DNA from: Rhabdophis nuchalis
Lineage: Eukaryota > Chordata > Lepidosauria > Squamata > Natricidae
DNA length: 64,000 nucleotides
Direction of reading: 5' to 3'
NCBI GenBank assembly: GCA_039707465.1
Contig: CM077647.1
Location: forward strand, 117,430,610-117,494,609
Each line of letters begins with the position of its first letter. Within the stretch, counting starts at the first letter, position 1. The position numbers and the translations under genes are program-made. Positions 1-10,956 of the stretch are shown piece by piece. A model generated the notes under the pieces. The model searched no databases. It saw only the letters and a list, made by a program, of their open reading frames with translations, and was not told where the DNA came from.

Positions 1-16
1 GAGAACAAGGAGGGAG
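1..16 (+). CDS. ODAPH: ODAPH, possible end of upstream coding exon (cut by window edge)
   Basis: The first 16 bases run into a strong splice donor (GAG|GTGAGT, GT at 17-18). Read in the phase demanded by the next exon they give ENKEG plus the first base of a Gly codon, which would follow a signal peptide lying outside the window. The fit of donor and phase is seen; that it is the ODAPH signal-peptide exon is inference from gene order. It could be a chance donor. Confidence 0.3.
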
Positions 17-442
17 GTGAGTCTGCCATTAATCCAGCAGCTACTTCCAAGTCTTCTGGTTCTTGTGGAAGGATGAATGCAGTGGTTAGAATTAAGCAAG
101 GACAAATATGCACCTTTGCCTTAGTTTTAGTGAAAAATGGCTAATAGCTATATGGACAGTTTCCATATTTCAGCAATGTAGGCTGGGATTGTTTTCAAGA
201 TTTAAAATGGGGGTGGAGTACAACTATAATTGAAGGTTTCCTGCTGCTACAGTCAAAGCTATTCATCCAGTTCCTTCTGGAACATCTCAGTTCTTAATTT
301 CAATGAACTATTGCTTACTCTTATATGTGAGAGGCATGTGCCTTCTGTTTGATGGGAAATGCAAGGCAATACATGCTGAGTGGGGGGAGGGGAGAGCAGG
401 TTGCGTGGACTGTTGGACTGGTTCTGTCATTAACCTTTGTAG

Positions 443-562
443 GAAAAGACTCAAGCCTTTTCCAAAGAGAAGAAAAGAGAGATGTCAGCGTGGAGCTGAC
501 CAAGACAGACAATGAACCTGTTGATGACTATAGTGAGTTTCCAGCGGGATGCATTGCAAGAA
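443..562 (+). CDS. ODAPH: ODAPH middle coding exon
   Basis: This 120-bp exon lies between a good acceptor (pyrimidine-rich stretch ending TTTGTAG at 442) and a strong donor (GAA|GTAAGT, GT at 563). It starts in phase 1 and ends in phase 1, and joins the exon at 1079 to make an AAA Lys codon. It encodes an acidic, Ser/Asp-rich stretch (KDSSLFQREEKRDVSVELTK, then DNEPVDDYSEF) suited to a secreted mineral-binding phosphoprotein. I do not recognise this segment from the main human ODAPH isoform, so it may be a reptile-retained or alternatively spliced exon. The reading frame stays open upstream through the intron, so an unspliced start near 352 cannot be excluded, although the acceptor argues against it. 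Confidence 0.55.
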
Positions 563-1078
563 GTAAGTATGAAAGAAACAGCATAAATACCAGATAGCCA
601 AAATGATCAAGTTATGTTGTTGACCTTTTTAAAAGTGTACTCCTAGAACTACCTGTGGTACATTGGCTAAGCTTGAACACCATGGTTAATACTAACAGGA
701 AATCCATAGGTGGTAGATCGGATTAAGAAATCAAAAGGAATCTTGAAGGTCACAATGGAAGCACTGCAGTTCTAGTGCAAAGGAAAATAATTTTTTTTAA
801 AAACGATGTCCATGAAAAGGGTTATGCACATTTCATTTACAGAATTACTGGGATTAATGGGAAGAATATAAAGTTCTTGGAATGTTTAATTTGCTATGAA
901 AAGTAAAGGGGCTTTTGCATGTACTTGGCTCAACAAGGTGGCTATGTCTATTTATTATACTAAATAATTGGTACAATCCACCGAAACTGTTTTAGGCATT
1001 ATGTCAAATAATATGTCAAATGTTCCTAAGCAGTCCAATAGAAGGTGTCCTAAATAAAATGAACTGTATTTATTACAG

Positions 1079-1434
1079 AAATGGCAAAGCGGTCCACTTC
1101 CTTTGGTCTATTACAGCTTAGAAGCAAAGACAGCCAAGAAACCAACTGTCAGATCATCCCAGTAACTACTGCAATACCTCCAGTCACCAAAGCACAAACT
1201 ACAACCAAAGAGATGAAGAAGACAATTCACACAATTGAAACAGAATCATCAGAAGATAGACCTCAAGTTTTATATTTTCTACCCTATTTTCCACGTCCAT
1301 CACACACTGTCTTTAATGTGATATTTCCTTTCAGTAAAGGTGCCATTGGTCATAACACCATCTGGAATAACAAATTCTTGAGAGATGACTCTTCAGAAGA
1401 AAAGAGACGGAAAAGAGACACACTAATAGTTTAA
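1079..1434 (+). CDS. ODAPH: ODAPH terminal coding exon (odontogenesis-associated phosphoprotein)
   Basis: ODAPH is a small secreted phosphoprotein of maturing enamel; loss in mammals causes amelogenesis imperfecta. The exon follows a good acceptor (TATTTATTACAG, ending 1078) and runs to TAA at 1432-1434. The match is the conserved block DSQETNCQIIPVTTAIPPVT followed by KAQTTTK, against human DSQNNADATDCQIF...SPVTRAQPITK. Next comes a Phe/Pro-rich segment (FLPYFPRP) like the human FP-rich region, and then an acidic DDSSEE motif matching the human SSSEES end. SSEE is a Ser-x-Glu site of the kind FAM20C phosphorylates. Unlike human, the protein continues past it with KRRKRDTLIV, which contains a furin-like RRKR. 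A possible ATTAAA poly(A) signal lies at 1527. Identity is well supported by motif and by neighbours CDKL2 and G3BP2. Confidence 0.75.
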
Positions 1435-2851
1435 AAAAAAACCAAGACCTCTATGAAGTAACAAGATGGTTCTTTGCAAAGCTCACTTTTCTTGCTTTTC
1501 TTCTTTTTGGCAGTCACAACAAAGACATTAAACAATGATTTTATAACCGACTGAAACGAAGTTAACAGCCAAGTGTGAATCAACTATTGTACATATCGAT
1601 TTTTGAATCTTTAAATAAGCAAAACAAATTCAACAGAAATGTCTAGTATTCAATAAGCCCAGGCAACAGGAACATATCTTGCCTTAGCAGTCTCTGCTCT
1701 ACCAGTGAGGCAGGTAGCAGTGGATATAAAACAAAAAGGAGATTAGTACCATTCCAAATGATGATGTGGGATTTACATTTCCTACTCATTCTCCCATCCC
1801 TTTCTGTATATTCCTTCCAATCAAATATATTCCCCTCTCCAGACCCACAGCTACACACTGCACTTGCTTCCAAAAGCCTTCCTGGTACCACTCTTCTCCC
1901 AGCACTCCAGAAATGGCCCATGGAAAAACAGTCATACATCTTGCAAGGAAATCAAAGCTGTTAATAGTAACTACAAGAAATAGTGACTACAAGGAAGACA
2001 ACCATCAGCAAACCACAATTCCAAAAGAGTACAAGACGACTCAGGAGGGAAGACAGGAAATGAAGGAATCCATCCAAGAGATTTGAGACATCCCTGTAGC
2101 CATAACGTACAGTCAGGATTGAGGCAACTAATATGAGATCTCTCCTCTACCAATTGCATCAAACAGTTGGTGCTATGAGGCCAGGGTACTGTTGGAAGAA
2201 ATATCTATCTGGGTTCAGTTCCAAGTGGGGAAAAAGACACTGGAAACATGGAGGCTGCTTGGAAAGATGGTTTAATGGTGGAAAGGATCACATGCCTTGG
2301 TGCTCCTGGGTGAAAAGGGGAGGGATGATGAGAGTCCCTGGGTTTTATGCCCTCTCTAGGCTTTGAACTTCCAGAGGCACAGGAAAAATATCCTGATTGG
2401 TTGCTGTCAGAGGTTGTCTGAGTTTGGTTGAAACTTGGTGGGTGGTGCAATGAAATGGCTCTGCCTGAAGGGGGTAGATCTTTGTTATGTAGAATAAACT
2501 GGCTCAGGCTTTAATGACACATCGACAAAGGTGGGGGGCTATTAAGAGTGAGTCTATTTCCTGCCTAAAAACATGTTTCTCCATTTCTCATCCAGGGAAA
2601 TATAATATTCTGCCTTTTAATATTTCCTAGGATATTTCATTCTTCTAGGAGAGGGGTGGGTGCTAACTTCCTACAGTACTTGGGGTAATTCCTTGTGCTC
2701 TTCACCCATCATGACTCTCTTAAAAAGCAACCCAGGGATATTATCCAGTAGTACACCCATCTCAGGACATCTCCAAAAGCATGATGGCTAGCTAATTACA
2801 GTGCAGCAGGATATAGATCACTATTATAACATTCTTTTTGTTATTCTACAT
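1435..2851. other. ODAPH 3' UTR and intergenic DNA
   Basis: The first few hundred bases are likely ODAPH 3' UTR (ATTAAA near 1527, AT-rich tail to about 1625). I see no further exon, RNA gene or recognisable repeat up to the hAT element at 2852. Short open frames here look random. Confidence 0.4.
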
Positions 2852-3213
2852 CAGTGATGGCTAACCATTTTTAGCTCGCATGCCAAAAGCAGGGGGAGTG
2901 GAGTGGGGTCGTGCATGGGCAGCCACCCCCATAATAATATATGTGCGACCCACTGCTTTTGGCACACTTTTTTCGCCCTACCCAGGCTCTAGAGTCTGTC
3001 TAGGAACCTGGGGAGGGTGAAAACAGCGTTCCCCTCACCTCCAGAGGCTTCAGGAGTTTCCCTGAAGCCTCCAGAGGGCAAAAAACGGCCTCAAAAGAAG
3101 GCCTAAATCAGCTGGCCAGCACAAACATGTGCACTGTAGCTGACAGGACAACACCTCGCGTGCCCTAAGAAATGGTTCCGTGTGCCACCCGTGCCATAGG
3201 TTCGCTATCATTG
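2852..3213. mobile_element. hAT-type non-autonomous element (MITE) with perfect 8-bp target duplication
   Basis: Terminal inverted repeats are CAGTGATGGCTAACC at the left and GGTTCGCTATCATTG at the right (reverse complement CAATGATAGCGAACC). The flanks carry an exact 8-bp duplication TTCTACAT at 2844-2851 and 3214-3221. CA(G/A)TG ends with 8-bp duplications are the hAT signature. At 362 bp with no transposase it needed an enzyme supplied in trans. Confidence 0.85.
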
Positions 3214-4360
3214 TTCTACATGATAACCTTCATGAATGGATTTTCATGACTTTCAGCTTGTCGCTCTCCAATTACCAAATTAGTAGAAAGCTTTCTCATA
3301 CATGTTTTCATATGGTCCAAGCTGCAGCATAGATTTCTGGCTAGAGAATTCTGAGAGTTGAAGTCCACAAATTTTAAAGTTGCCAAATTTGGAAAGTCCA
3401 GAGCTAGATAATTACAATGTCTCAAGTCTTCTGTCATTTCTTATGTGCATGGACTAGGATTATAAGAAGTATGTACTCCATTCTTCATGATGCTGTAGGG
3501 TGAATGGGGTAGGATTAGTATTGTGCTATGAGATTTGATAGCAAGAAGACTATTTACTGGTTGTTCCCCTTGCCTCATTTATGGGGAAGGCAGTTATAAC
3601 TATTATGGGGCAGAGTGATCTTGCAACAGAAGAAAGCTTTTATTTCATATTTGGGATTTTGAGTGCCATGATTGCATGCATATTCCAATATTCTTTAGTT
3701 AACTTTGGAAGTATGTGAGATTCAGTCTCACATTGTTAGTGATGCTACTCTAAGGTTGTTTCCTCCCCCCCCTCCTTTCATTACTGCATGTGCTTTCAAG
3801 CAATCTGATAGAAAAGATTGGTTCTTAATGCCAGCATGCAGGATGTATTCAATGCCTTTTAGGTTCCACTGCTGTCTGATAAAATGCTAACCATGGCTTT
3901 TCTATATTTTTCTATCTCTTTGGGCCAACTCATTTTCAAATGGGCCAGTGCATAACTGTGCATTTTGGAGTCATCTGAGAATCGGGGGTGGGGGGGTTAG
4001 TTTACTTTGTGTATGACTGGATTTGGATGTGTGTGTTAAATATACTAGATCAGGTGATAGTTTACAACAGACATATATCTGCACACCCTCCCAATCTATT
4101 TATATGTGTCATGAGAATAAGGCTAAAGAGTAATATTCCTTGGTGATTTTTTTTAAGCTTTTAGAATTTAGAGGAAAAACCCAAACCTGCCACCGTTTCT
4201 TTTTACATGATAGAATTTAATAAAACACTAAAGCAAGAATTAGATTTCTTTGCCACTGCCTAGTGATCATCAGATTTTTGCAGTTCTGATTTGGTAGGCT
4301 TAGATTAACTTCCAGAAATGATATAAGGCCTGACTAACCTGGGGATTTAATGGTTGGTGC
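3214..4360. other. Intergenic DNA with a short MITE fragment
   Basis: Around 3346-3400 is a copy of the short repeat also seen at 51135 (GAATTCTGAGAGTTGAAGTC, then AAAGTTGCCAAATTTGG). The rest shows homopolymer runs (C-run near 3765, G-run near 3990) and no gene. Confidence 0.5.
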
Positions 4361-4451
4361 CAGAGGTGGTATTCAGCCAGTTCTGACTGGTTCTAACGAA
4401 CCGGTAGCAGAAATTTTGAGTAGTTCAGAGAACCAACAAATACCACCTCTG
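4361..4451. mobile_element. 91-bp hAT-like MITE
   Basis: The ends are inverted: CAGAGGTGGTATTCAGCCAG at the left against AATACCACCTCTG at the right. It is almost all terminal repeat plus a short centre containing GAACCGGTAGC. I see no convincing 8-bp duplication (GTTGGTGC against GCTTACTA), so it may be old or internally deleted. Confidence 0.6.
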
Positions 4452-5315
4452 GCTTACTAGGGTAGTCCTGCATTACTACTGTGGTGTGTTTTCTACATAC
4501 TGGTTAGCAAAATTTCATCTTTTTCTTCTATTTGGTTGGGTGGCCTTCTGTAGTATATACCTACAACAATGTTGTTTCCTTTTATATTGACACATATGCA
4601 TTCTAGGAGGTTTTCATTCTTGGTTTTGTGCATTTTTATAGATTTCTAATACATAATGCAACTCCTTCTCCTTTTTTGTTAGGTCTTTTTCTTTTGAACA
4701 TTTATATCCTTCCAACAGTACATTCCAGTCACGAGTTTCATCCTACCAAGGTTCGGTAATGGTAACTATATCATAAATGTTTGACAAAATAGTTGTATTC
4801 CTAAATATTTAGCAAAATAGAAATGCCTGTTCCACAAAGACAACAATTTGAGATTTGTTTTCAAAGTGTTCTAGATAAGTAACCCAATACCATTACTAGG
4901 TAAAAGTTACAACTGATAATTGGGGAAAAAATGTTAACGACTGCCTGAATAACAGCTCCATTCCTTGCAAAATCTTATTCAGCAACAAAACCCACATCAA
5001 AGAGATGGTGAGTGAAGCTTCTGCTCCTGAAGTTTATAATTACTCAGGCTGTAACTATATCCCTAATATACCCCCTGCGTTTATATTGGAAACAGGCTAC
5101 AGAAAGAACAGATTAATTCATGGATTACTCATGTAGTTTTCTTTGCTAATAGCTTTGGTTCAAGTAACCCAACATTCATTCCATTTCTGGGCAAAGCTGG
5201 ATTTGACTGGCTCAATTCTTGCTGTATCTTGGAGAAATGGATACCCATATGAGCATATCTGTCAGCCAGCATTTAGTTGTACATCTTCTACTGATCCTTG
5301 AATTACAATACTTAC
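4452..5315. other. Intergenic AT-rich DNA
   Basis: No coding similarity, repeat family or RNA gene recognised. Confidence 0.4.
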
Positions 5316-5393
5316 TTGGTTCTGCAAGCTGAATGCCCAGGCTGATTCTTCCAAGGTAAAAGTCTCCTTCCACTCCAGTTGCAGTTTCCATTG
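5316..5393 (-). other. Exon-like segment, unidentified
   Basis: On the - strand, a 78-bp segment begins after AAATAG|CAATGG and ends at a strong donor CCAA|GTAAGTATTG. In one phase it reads METATGVEGDFYLGRISLGI then QLAEP without stops, with symmetric intron phases (1 in, 1 out). I do not recognise the product and find no partner exon. It may be an exon of an unannotated or non-coding transcript, or chance. Confidence 0.2.
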
Positions 5394-5441
5394 CTATTTC
5401 GGTTGGTTAAAAAATGGTAGAGCAAGAAACATTCACAACTG

Positions 5442-7495
5442 GACTTCGTTTCTGGTTTCCGAAGGCAACGGACGTGCTTCGCACTCTGTCCGCCGCTTGC
5501 TGTAGCAGTGGGCTCCTTCGAGAGCACAGGAGATTCTGAGGGAGTATCCTGCTGTAGGGGCGGCTCGCTGGGAGTCCCCAGCCTGGCAGCAGCCGGTGGA
5601 ATGCTCCCAGCCTCACCCTAGGAGCTGGCGAGCAGAAAGCGAGGGCAAATCTTGCCTCTTCGCCGGATGGATCCCGGGAACAATAAACAGAATGAAAAGA
5701 GTAGCTGAAATGCTGGAGGTGGAAGATGCTCCCTAATTTCCTGGGTTGCTGATGAAGGATAAGCGATAAGGACACTGTAAGTTCTAGTTCAATCAATTTT
5801 AAATGGAGATTGGAGGGGGGAGCTTTTCGTTTAACCCCCCCCCCCTCGGACGAAGCGGCAATCAAACGATCCCTCTCCATTGGAATGGAGAGAGGAAAAG
5901 GACTAACTTGCTATTTGAACTAACTATGGAAAAGAATAGTATCGTATCGCAGTTGCAACTATTTCTCGCCGAGCTCTTTTTAAAAAAAAGAGAAAGTAAA
6001 TGGAACTTTCACTTTTCTTCCTGTCAGAAGGCGGGGCAAGATGGCTTCTCTTTGTTCTCTGCTTATAACTCCCTTGCATTGGTGAAGCTTTTCCCTCCAT
6101 AATTACCATCGAAGGATTTGAAACTTTTTACTTTTAACATTTCTCCCAGAGACTCCCAAGTCTCTCCCAATACATGGACTCCTGGATGTGGATTGCAAGA
6201 TTTCTTTTCTTTTCTCTTAAGTGAACTCTTAAGACTGGACTTTCATTCGGATTACTCTGATACCTCGGACTGTCCCGGTCATCCGTTTCTCCAGCGCCAT
6301 TTCTTTATCAACTTAGAAATTAGAACTGATACAATGGCTTTTAGAAAGCCACCAATGGGAAAGTCAACTTCTGCTCCGTCCTCAGCCGTCTCCAGCCCGA
6401 CTAGGCAGCTGAAGATTTCTTCACTTTTACAGAAAGAATCTGCTGGAGAGGACTCACAGGAACCATCGGTTATAGAAATGTTTCGGGAAATAATGAAAAA
6501 CATGAATGAAATGCGGAAAGAATTGACGGATTTAACATTAGGGAAACACAACGAAGTACAACGGAAAATAAACAAAAAATTGTGAAGTTAGAGGAGGGGG
6601 CGGCCGAGATGGGGGAAGAGGTTAAGGAGATCCGGAAGGAGAGTCTAGAATTAGGAGCTCATATGACTAAAATTGAATTTGAAAGAATGTCTTTTTTTCT
6701 CAGGTTCCAGAATATACCAGTCAGAAAATGAAGATCTCAAAGATGTTATGAGTACAATGTTAGCAGAATACCTTAAAAGAGATAAAGAACAACTCTGGTG
6801 GGATATGGACCTGGTTTATAGAATTAATTCAGCCTATGCTAGGATGAATAACATACCAAGAGAAGTTCATGTTAAATTTCTTAGGAGATCCACAAGGGAT
6901 GAGATATTGAGGGCTCAACGGGATGGAATCTTAAAGTATCAAGATAAAGAAATAATCATTTTGAAACAAATTCCGAAAAAAATTAGAGAAATAAGAAGGA
7001 AGTATTCCTTCTTGTCTAAGAAATTATACAAAAAAGGAATTTGGTTCAAGTGGTTATTGCCAGAGGGAATGCTGATCTTCTGGGAGGGGGGTAGAGTAAA
7101 AATTAAAACACTAAGTGAGGTGGAGGCATTTATTCAAAAACATTCTCCCCAGTTGGGAGGCGAAGATGGGGGAACAGGGGGAGCGACGGCCCCGCCCGGG
7201 GACAGGGAAGAAGAGTCAATTGCGAAAAGACTTAGATTCAAAAATGATTTTATTTAAAATCCTATTGTAATTGTTGATACAAGATAAAATGGCAAAGAAA
7301 AAGATGATTGAATATATGGACTGTACAATGTAACCTTTATATATGCCTATCCTTTACTTTTAAAATTGTAAATTTATGGAATTTTGGGAGGGCTACCACC
7401 AATGGCAGGGAAGCTACCAAAATGTTATTCTCACCCTATACCTTTTTCCCTGTATAAATTTTGAAAACCAATAAAAAAAATTCTTTAAAAAAAAA
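5442..7495 (+). mobile_element. L1-type non-LTR element with ORF1 only (HAL1-like), flanked by target duplications
   Basis: A 2.05-kb insertion is bracketed by AAACATTCACAACTG at 5427-5441 and again at 7496-7510. It has a GC-rich 5' leader of roughly 0.9 kb, a broken L1 ORF1 (6334-7257), a 240-bp 3' tail containing AATAAAA, and a terminal A-run directly before the duplication. There is no trace of ORF2 (endonuclease/RT). Mammalian HAL1 elements have this leader, ORF1 and tail layout and depend on L1 proteins supplied in trans. Whether it is a family or one internally deleted L1 copy needs other copies. Confidence 0.8.
6334..7257 (+). pseudogene. L1 ORF1p-like RNA-binding protein, frameshifted
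   Basis: ORF1p is the trimeric RNA chaperone of L1 retrotransposons. The frame opens at ATG 6334 (MAFRKPPMGKSTSAPSSA) and has a Glu/Lys/Met-rich, coiled-coil-like part (EMFREIMKNMNEMRKELTDL). It shifts frame near 6570 (continuing KIVKLEEGAAEMGEEVKEIR) and back near 6715. The RRM part shows LRFQNIPV and VHVKFLRRSTRDEILRA, and the C-terminal domain shows KIREIRRKYSFLSKKLYKKG and FKWLLPEGMLIF, close to the L1 pattern of basic helix then FRWLFPA-like strand. The end at TAA 7255-7257 is intact. Two frameshifts make it non-functional as written. Confidence 0.75.
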
Positions 7496-7510
7496 AAACA
7501 TTCACAACTG

Positions 7511-8478
7511 ATGCCATTTTCAACCTTTCAGCTTGCTTATAGACTGACTAAAGCAGAGTCTTGCATATAGAAGATTAAAAGCAGAAAGCATGCGGATGCA
7601 GAGACATATATTTAAATGAGTAACAAAGATCTGTTAGAATATTAAGTGACAGATAACTTGAAACAGGCACATATATCAGAAGATACGTATATTCAGGCAG
7701 ACCTGTCCAGGTATTGGTAAATGCTCCAATCAAGGGTGGGAAATGGTCATACACTATCCCCTTCCCTGCATAGAGAAAAGGAATTGTCCCCTCAGAATCC
7801 TGGTTTACCCAATTTTGAATTCACTTGGTGAGCCTTTACAAATGGCCATTAGGGGGTGCAGGCTAGTGGATGAAGGGTCCCACTTATTTCAGCTCTTTCC
7901 TTGATTAAATGCAGATGCTCCCCACTTTTAGCCATATTAAGGAAAAGTAGGTCCTGTGGAATTGTTGTATGGGAAACCTAAAAAGCTGGCACAATGCTGC
8001 TTCTGATTTATTTCAAGGCATTAAATCACCATCTTGAGTCACTTGTTTCTGCTTTATTATCACTGATTTTTAATCTCTGTTCAAACACGAGGCAAACATT
8101 TAATTAACATTTTAACTACACAATGAAATACATGTTTGAACATTGCAAAGCCACAGAGCTTAGAAATTATAGGTTAATTAAATGTTGAAATCAGAATGGT
8201 ATTTTGTGGTAACATAAGTGAGAGGTCAGTATTTGGATAAAAATGATAGCATTTATGTTTTCATTTATATGAAATCAAGCATAAATATTAGCCTACACAC
8301 TACCCAATAATGACAGTTTTTTTCAAAGGCTAGTTATTTCTTCTACAAACATAATTATATTCATATGCCATTAACTGTAATTGAAAAATCACATATACAA
8401 AGTTCACATATGAAAACAATGCCATCAGCAAATTCATTAAAACAAGATACAAAAATGTCTCTGGACAGCAGATGCACT
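7511..8478. other. Intergenic AT-rich DNA
   Basis: No gene or recognisable repeat. Confidence 0.4.
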
Positions 8479-8598
<120 letters not shown>

Positions 8599-9299
8599 TC
8601 TAATCTCTGAATTGTTTTATTTGCATCATTTAACAAATAATCAGTTAAAATATGCATCAATGAAAAGTTATTTCAACAGTAAAAGATAATATTTCCATTT
8701 GAAATATTATACAACCAATACAACCAATTTTGTTGTATTTAAGTACAATAGCAATAAAAATTATTCTTATACTTACTTATACTTGATACAGGAGATAAGA
8801 CTGAAGGTAATAAGTATTTCCTCTTATGCAAAAAATAAGTCATATAAAAGTCAGTTAGAAAAGAAATCATGCAATTAAATTTTCATTAATTAATTACATC
8901 CTCATTTTGAATTCAAGAGATTATACTCTTAAGAAAATCAAAGTGTGCATCTTTTCACATATTGACCATTGGGTTGGGCATTCCTAGTTTAAATACTAGG
9001 GTATAAGAAGAGAAAGGTCTGGTGGGAGGGGAATTAGAAACAGGGAATTGCAATCAAGGGATGAAATGAATAATAAGGACAAGCAAAAGAGGGGGGAAAT
9101 AGGAAATATGTAGAAATTTTACACTTTGGGATCTTGACACCTATCTGTTTTTCTGGAAACTTTCCCTCTCTTGATAACCAACTTGCCATACCTCTCCAGT
9201 TCAAATTATATCCCAATGTCCTCATTATAGATCCATGTCAAATAGATCATTGAGTTGATGTCTCATTCACTCTTAGCATACAACTTGATGTAATTTATG
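8599..9299. other. Intergenic AT-rich DNA
   Basis: Nothing recognised. The open frame at 9034-9225 (- strand) has no family features. Confidence 0.4.
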
Positions 9300-10950
9300 T
9301 AGATGAAGTAGCTGACAATAGTTCCACTCTTGAATCTATATCCAGTCCCCGTGATTATCTGGCTAAAGAAGTTCAGGCCTCTGCAGAACAGCAGTGGAAA
9401 CATCTTGGTATGTTCTGCATTTGATGGTCATTTATGTGAACTGTCTTGAGCTGATTTCCAATGCTGTCTTCCATTGTTCCACTGAGTTTTTGACGGAAGT
9501 CCTTAGTGTCCTGTTGACTTTGTGTAGCCCCAGGTATTCACATATCCATGTGTGTGGCATTGAGTCATAGGTTTTCCTGTAATCAGTCCAGGCTGTACTT
9601 GGTCTGTCTAGATTTGATTCTTGGGCAACTGCTCTACCTAGAAGCATCTGATGTTTCCCAATGCTCTTCTGAGCTGAGCCCATATAGTTCTGTAGCTTGG
9701 TGGCTATAATGTCTGATAGAACTTTATCTGTTGTGTGGAGGCAGGTTATTGGCAAGTAGTTGGCCAATGCTGTTCCCTGGTGGGGATCTTTCACGATCAA
9801 CACTGTCTTCCCGCATGCTGCTAACTGATATATTTGTGATGCTAGGCATTCATGCCCTGCTGTTAGTTTCCTTCGTCAGTTGGTGTGGATCATATCTGAA
9901 CCTGGTGGTATTCAGCTCTTCAAGTTCTTAATCTGCTGCTGAATGTCTGCAACTGTGATGGTGTCTGGTTCTTGTTCTGGAAGACTGCTGTGATGTGCTG
10001 CAGGTCCTGCAGCCATTTTACACTGATATTTATGTCTTCTCTTTTTCCCATATGTTCTTCCAGTACTGTTCAGTTTCTGCTAATGGTAGCTCTGTTGTTA
10101 GTGTTATTGCACTTCAGTTGGGAGCACACTTTGGACAGTTCTTTGGAGAACAAGTCTTCTTGGCCTCTGCTTCTCTATCTTCTTGGCCTGGTAGCCAGTA
10201 CTGCCTTTGTTTATCCATCTGAAGGACTTCAGATAGTCAGGCCTTTGTATGTTTTCAGAAGCCTAACCTTATCTCTAATTTTTACACCTTTCTGTAATTC
10301 CACCAGTTATCTAGCCTCTTTCAGAGTTATCTTGATCTTAGCCTCTAGCCTCACGTTTCAGAGTATGTATTAGTTTTTCTTATTGCGAAGACAAATACGG
10401 GATTACAATGACTATAGCATATGCCAATTCATTAGTTTGAGTTATTGTGATATCAGGGATTGTTGTGAGGGTTTCTAATAGATTATCTGATGGTATTTCT
10501 CTAGTGAGCCTTGGTAACCACTCTCAGGAGGTGATTGTAGCTAGTTTATCTGTGATCTTATGCCTTATATCTGCTGTTGTACTTTGTAGAGGAGAGGGTG
10601 ATAATGACATTTCACTTCAGGTGTTGGCTACATGTCCAGTTCTTCTTCCAAGTCTTCTTGAATTTGGGATGTAATGTGTAGCTGATCTATCTCAATTTGT
10701 GAGATAGATCAGCAAAATACTTCACAATATACTTTTCTCTGTTAGTGCGGTTGCAGTTCCCTCATGCATTTCATATACTCCTTCTCATTAGGTCTGTTAT
10801 GGTAGTATTCCATTAATTCCAGGTTCCCTTATTATGTCTATGAATGGTTTGTTTCAGTAGCCCAACTATTATCACATTCTCCTATTCCTCAATAATCAAT
10901 GTGGACTGTGTTAATCCAGATAACATCCATACCAGCATGACTTTTCTAAT
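9300..10950 (-). mobile_element. R4-type LINE fragment, decayed
   Basis: On the - strand, 9432-9803 encodes VKDPHQGTALANYLPITCLH, then IIATKLQNYMGSAQKSIGKH, TAWTDYRKTYDSMPHTWICE and LHKVNRTLRTSVKNSVEQWK. This is the RT region of the R4/Dong clade, whose members share NYRPITC, ATKLQNYM, DYRKAFDSMPHSWI and LELYKVN. Upstream on that strand (9930-9960) TITVADIQQQIK continues the same protein. The rest to about 10950 is the same decayed element by composition. Both ends are approximate and stops and frameshifts are frequent. Confidence 0.65.
10681..10713. repeat. Perfect short hairpin
   Basis: GCTGATCTATCTC and its exact complement GAGATAGATCAGC are separated by AATTTGT, inside the decayed LINE. 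No U-run or gene end is near it. Confidence 0.7.
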
Positions 10951-10956
10951 TTATAC

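Noticed and set aside
349..597. Open frame read straight through as an ODAPH first exon with a signal-like VAWTVGLVLSLTF
   Set aside because: A good acceptor at 441-442 and the phase fit to 1079 favour 443 as the exon start; the hydrophobic stretch overlaps the acceptor's pyrimidine tract.
5407..5880. 157-codon - strand frame
   Set aside because: It crosses the target duplication into the L1 leader on its antisense strand, so it is not a gene.
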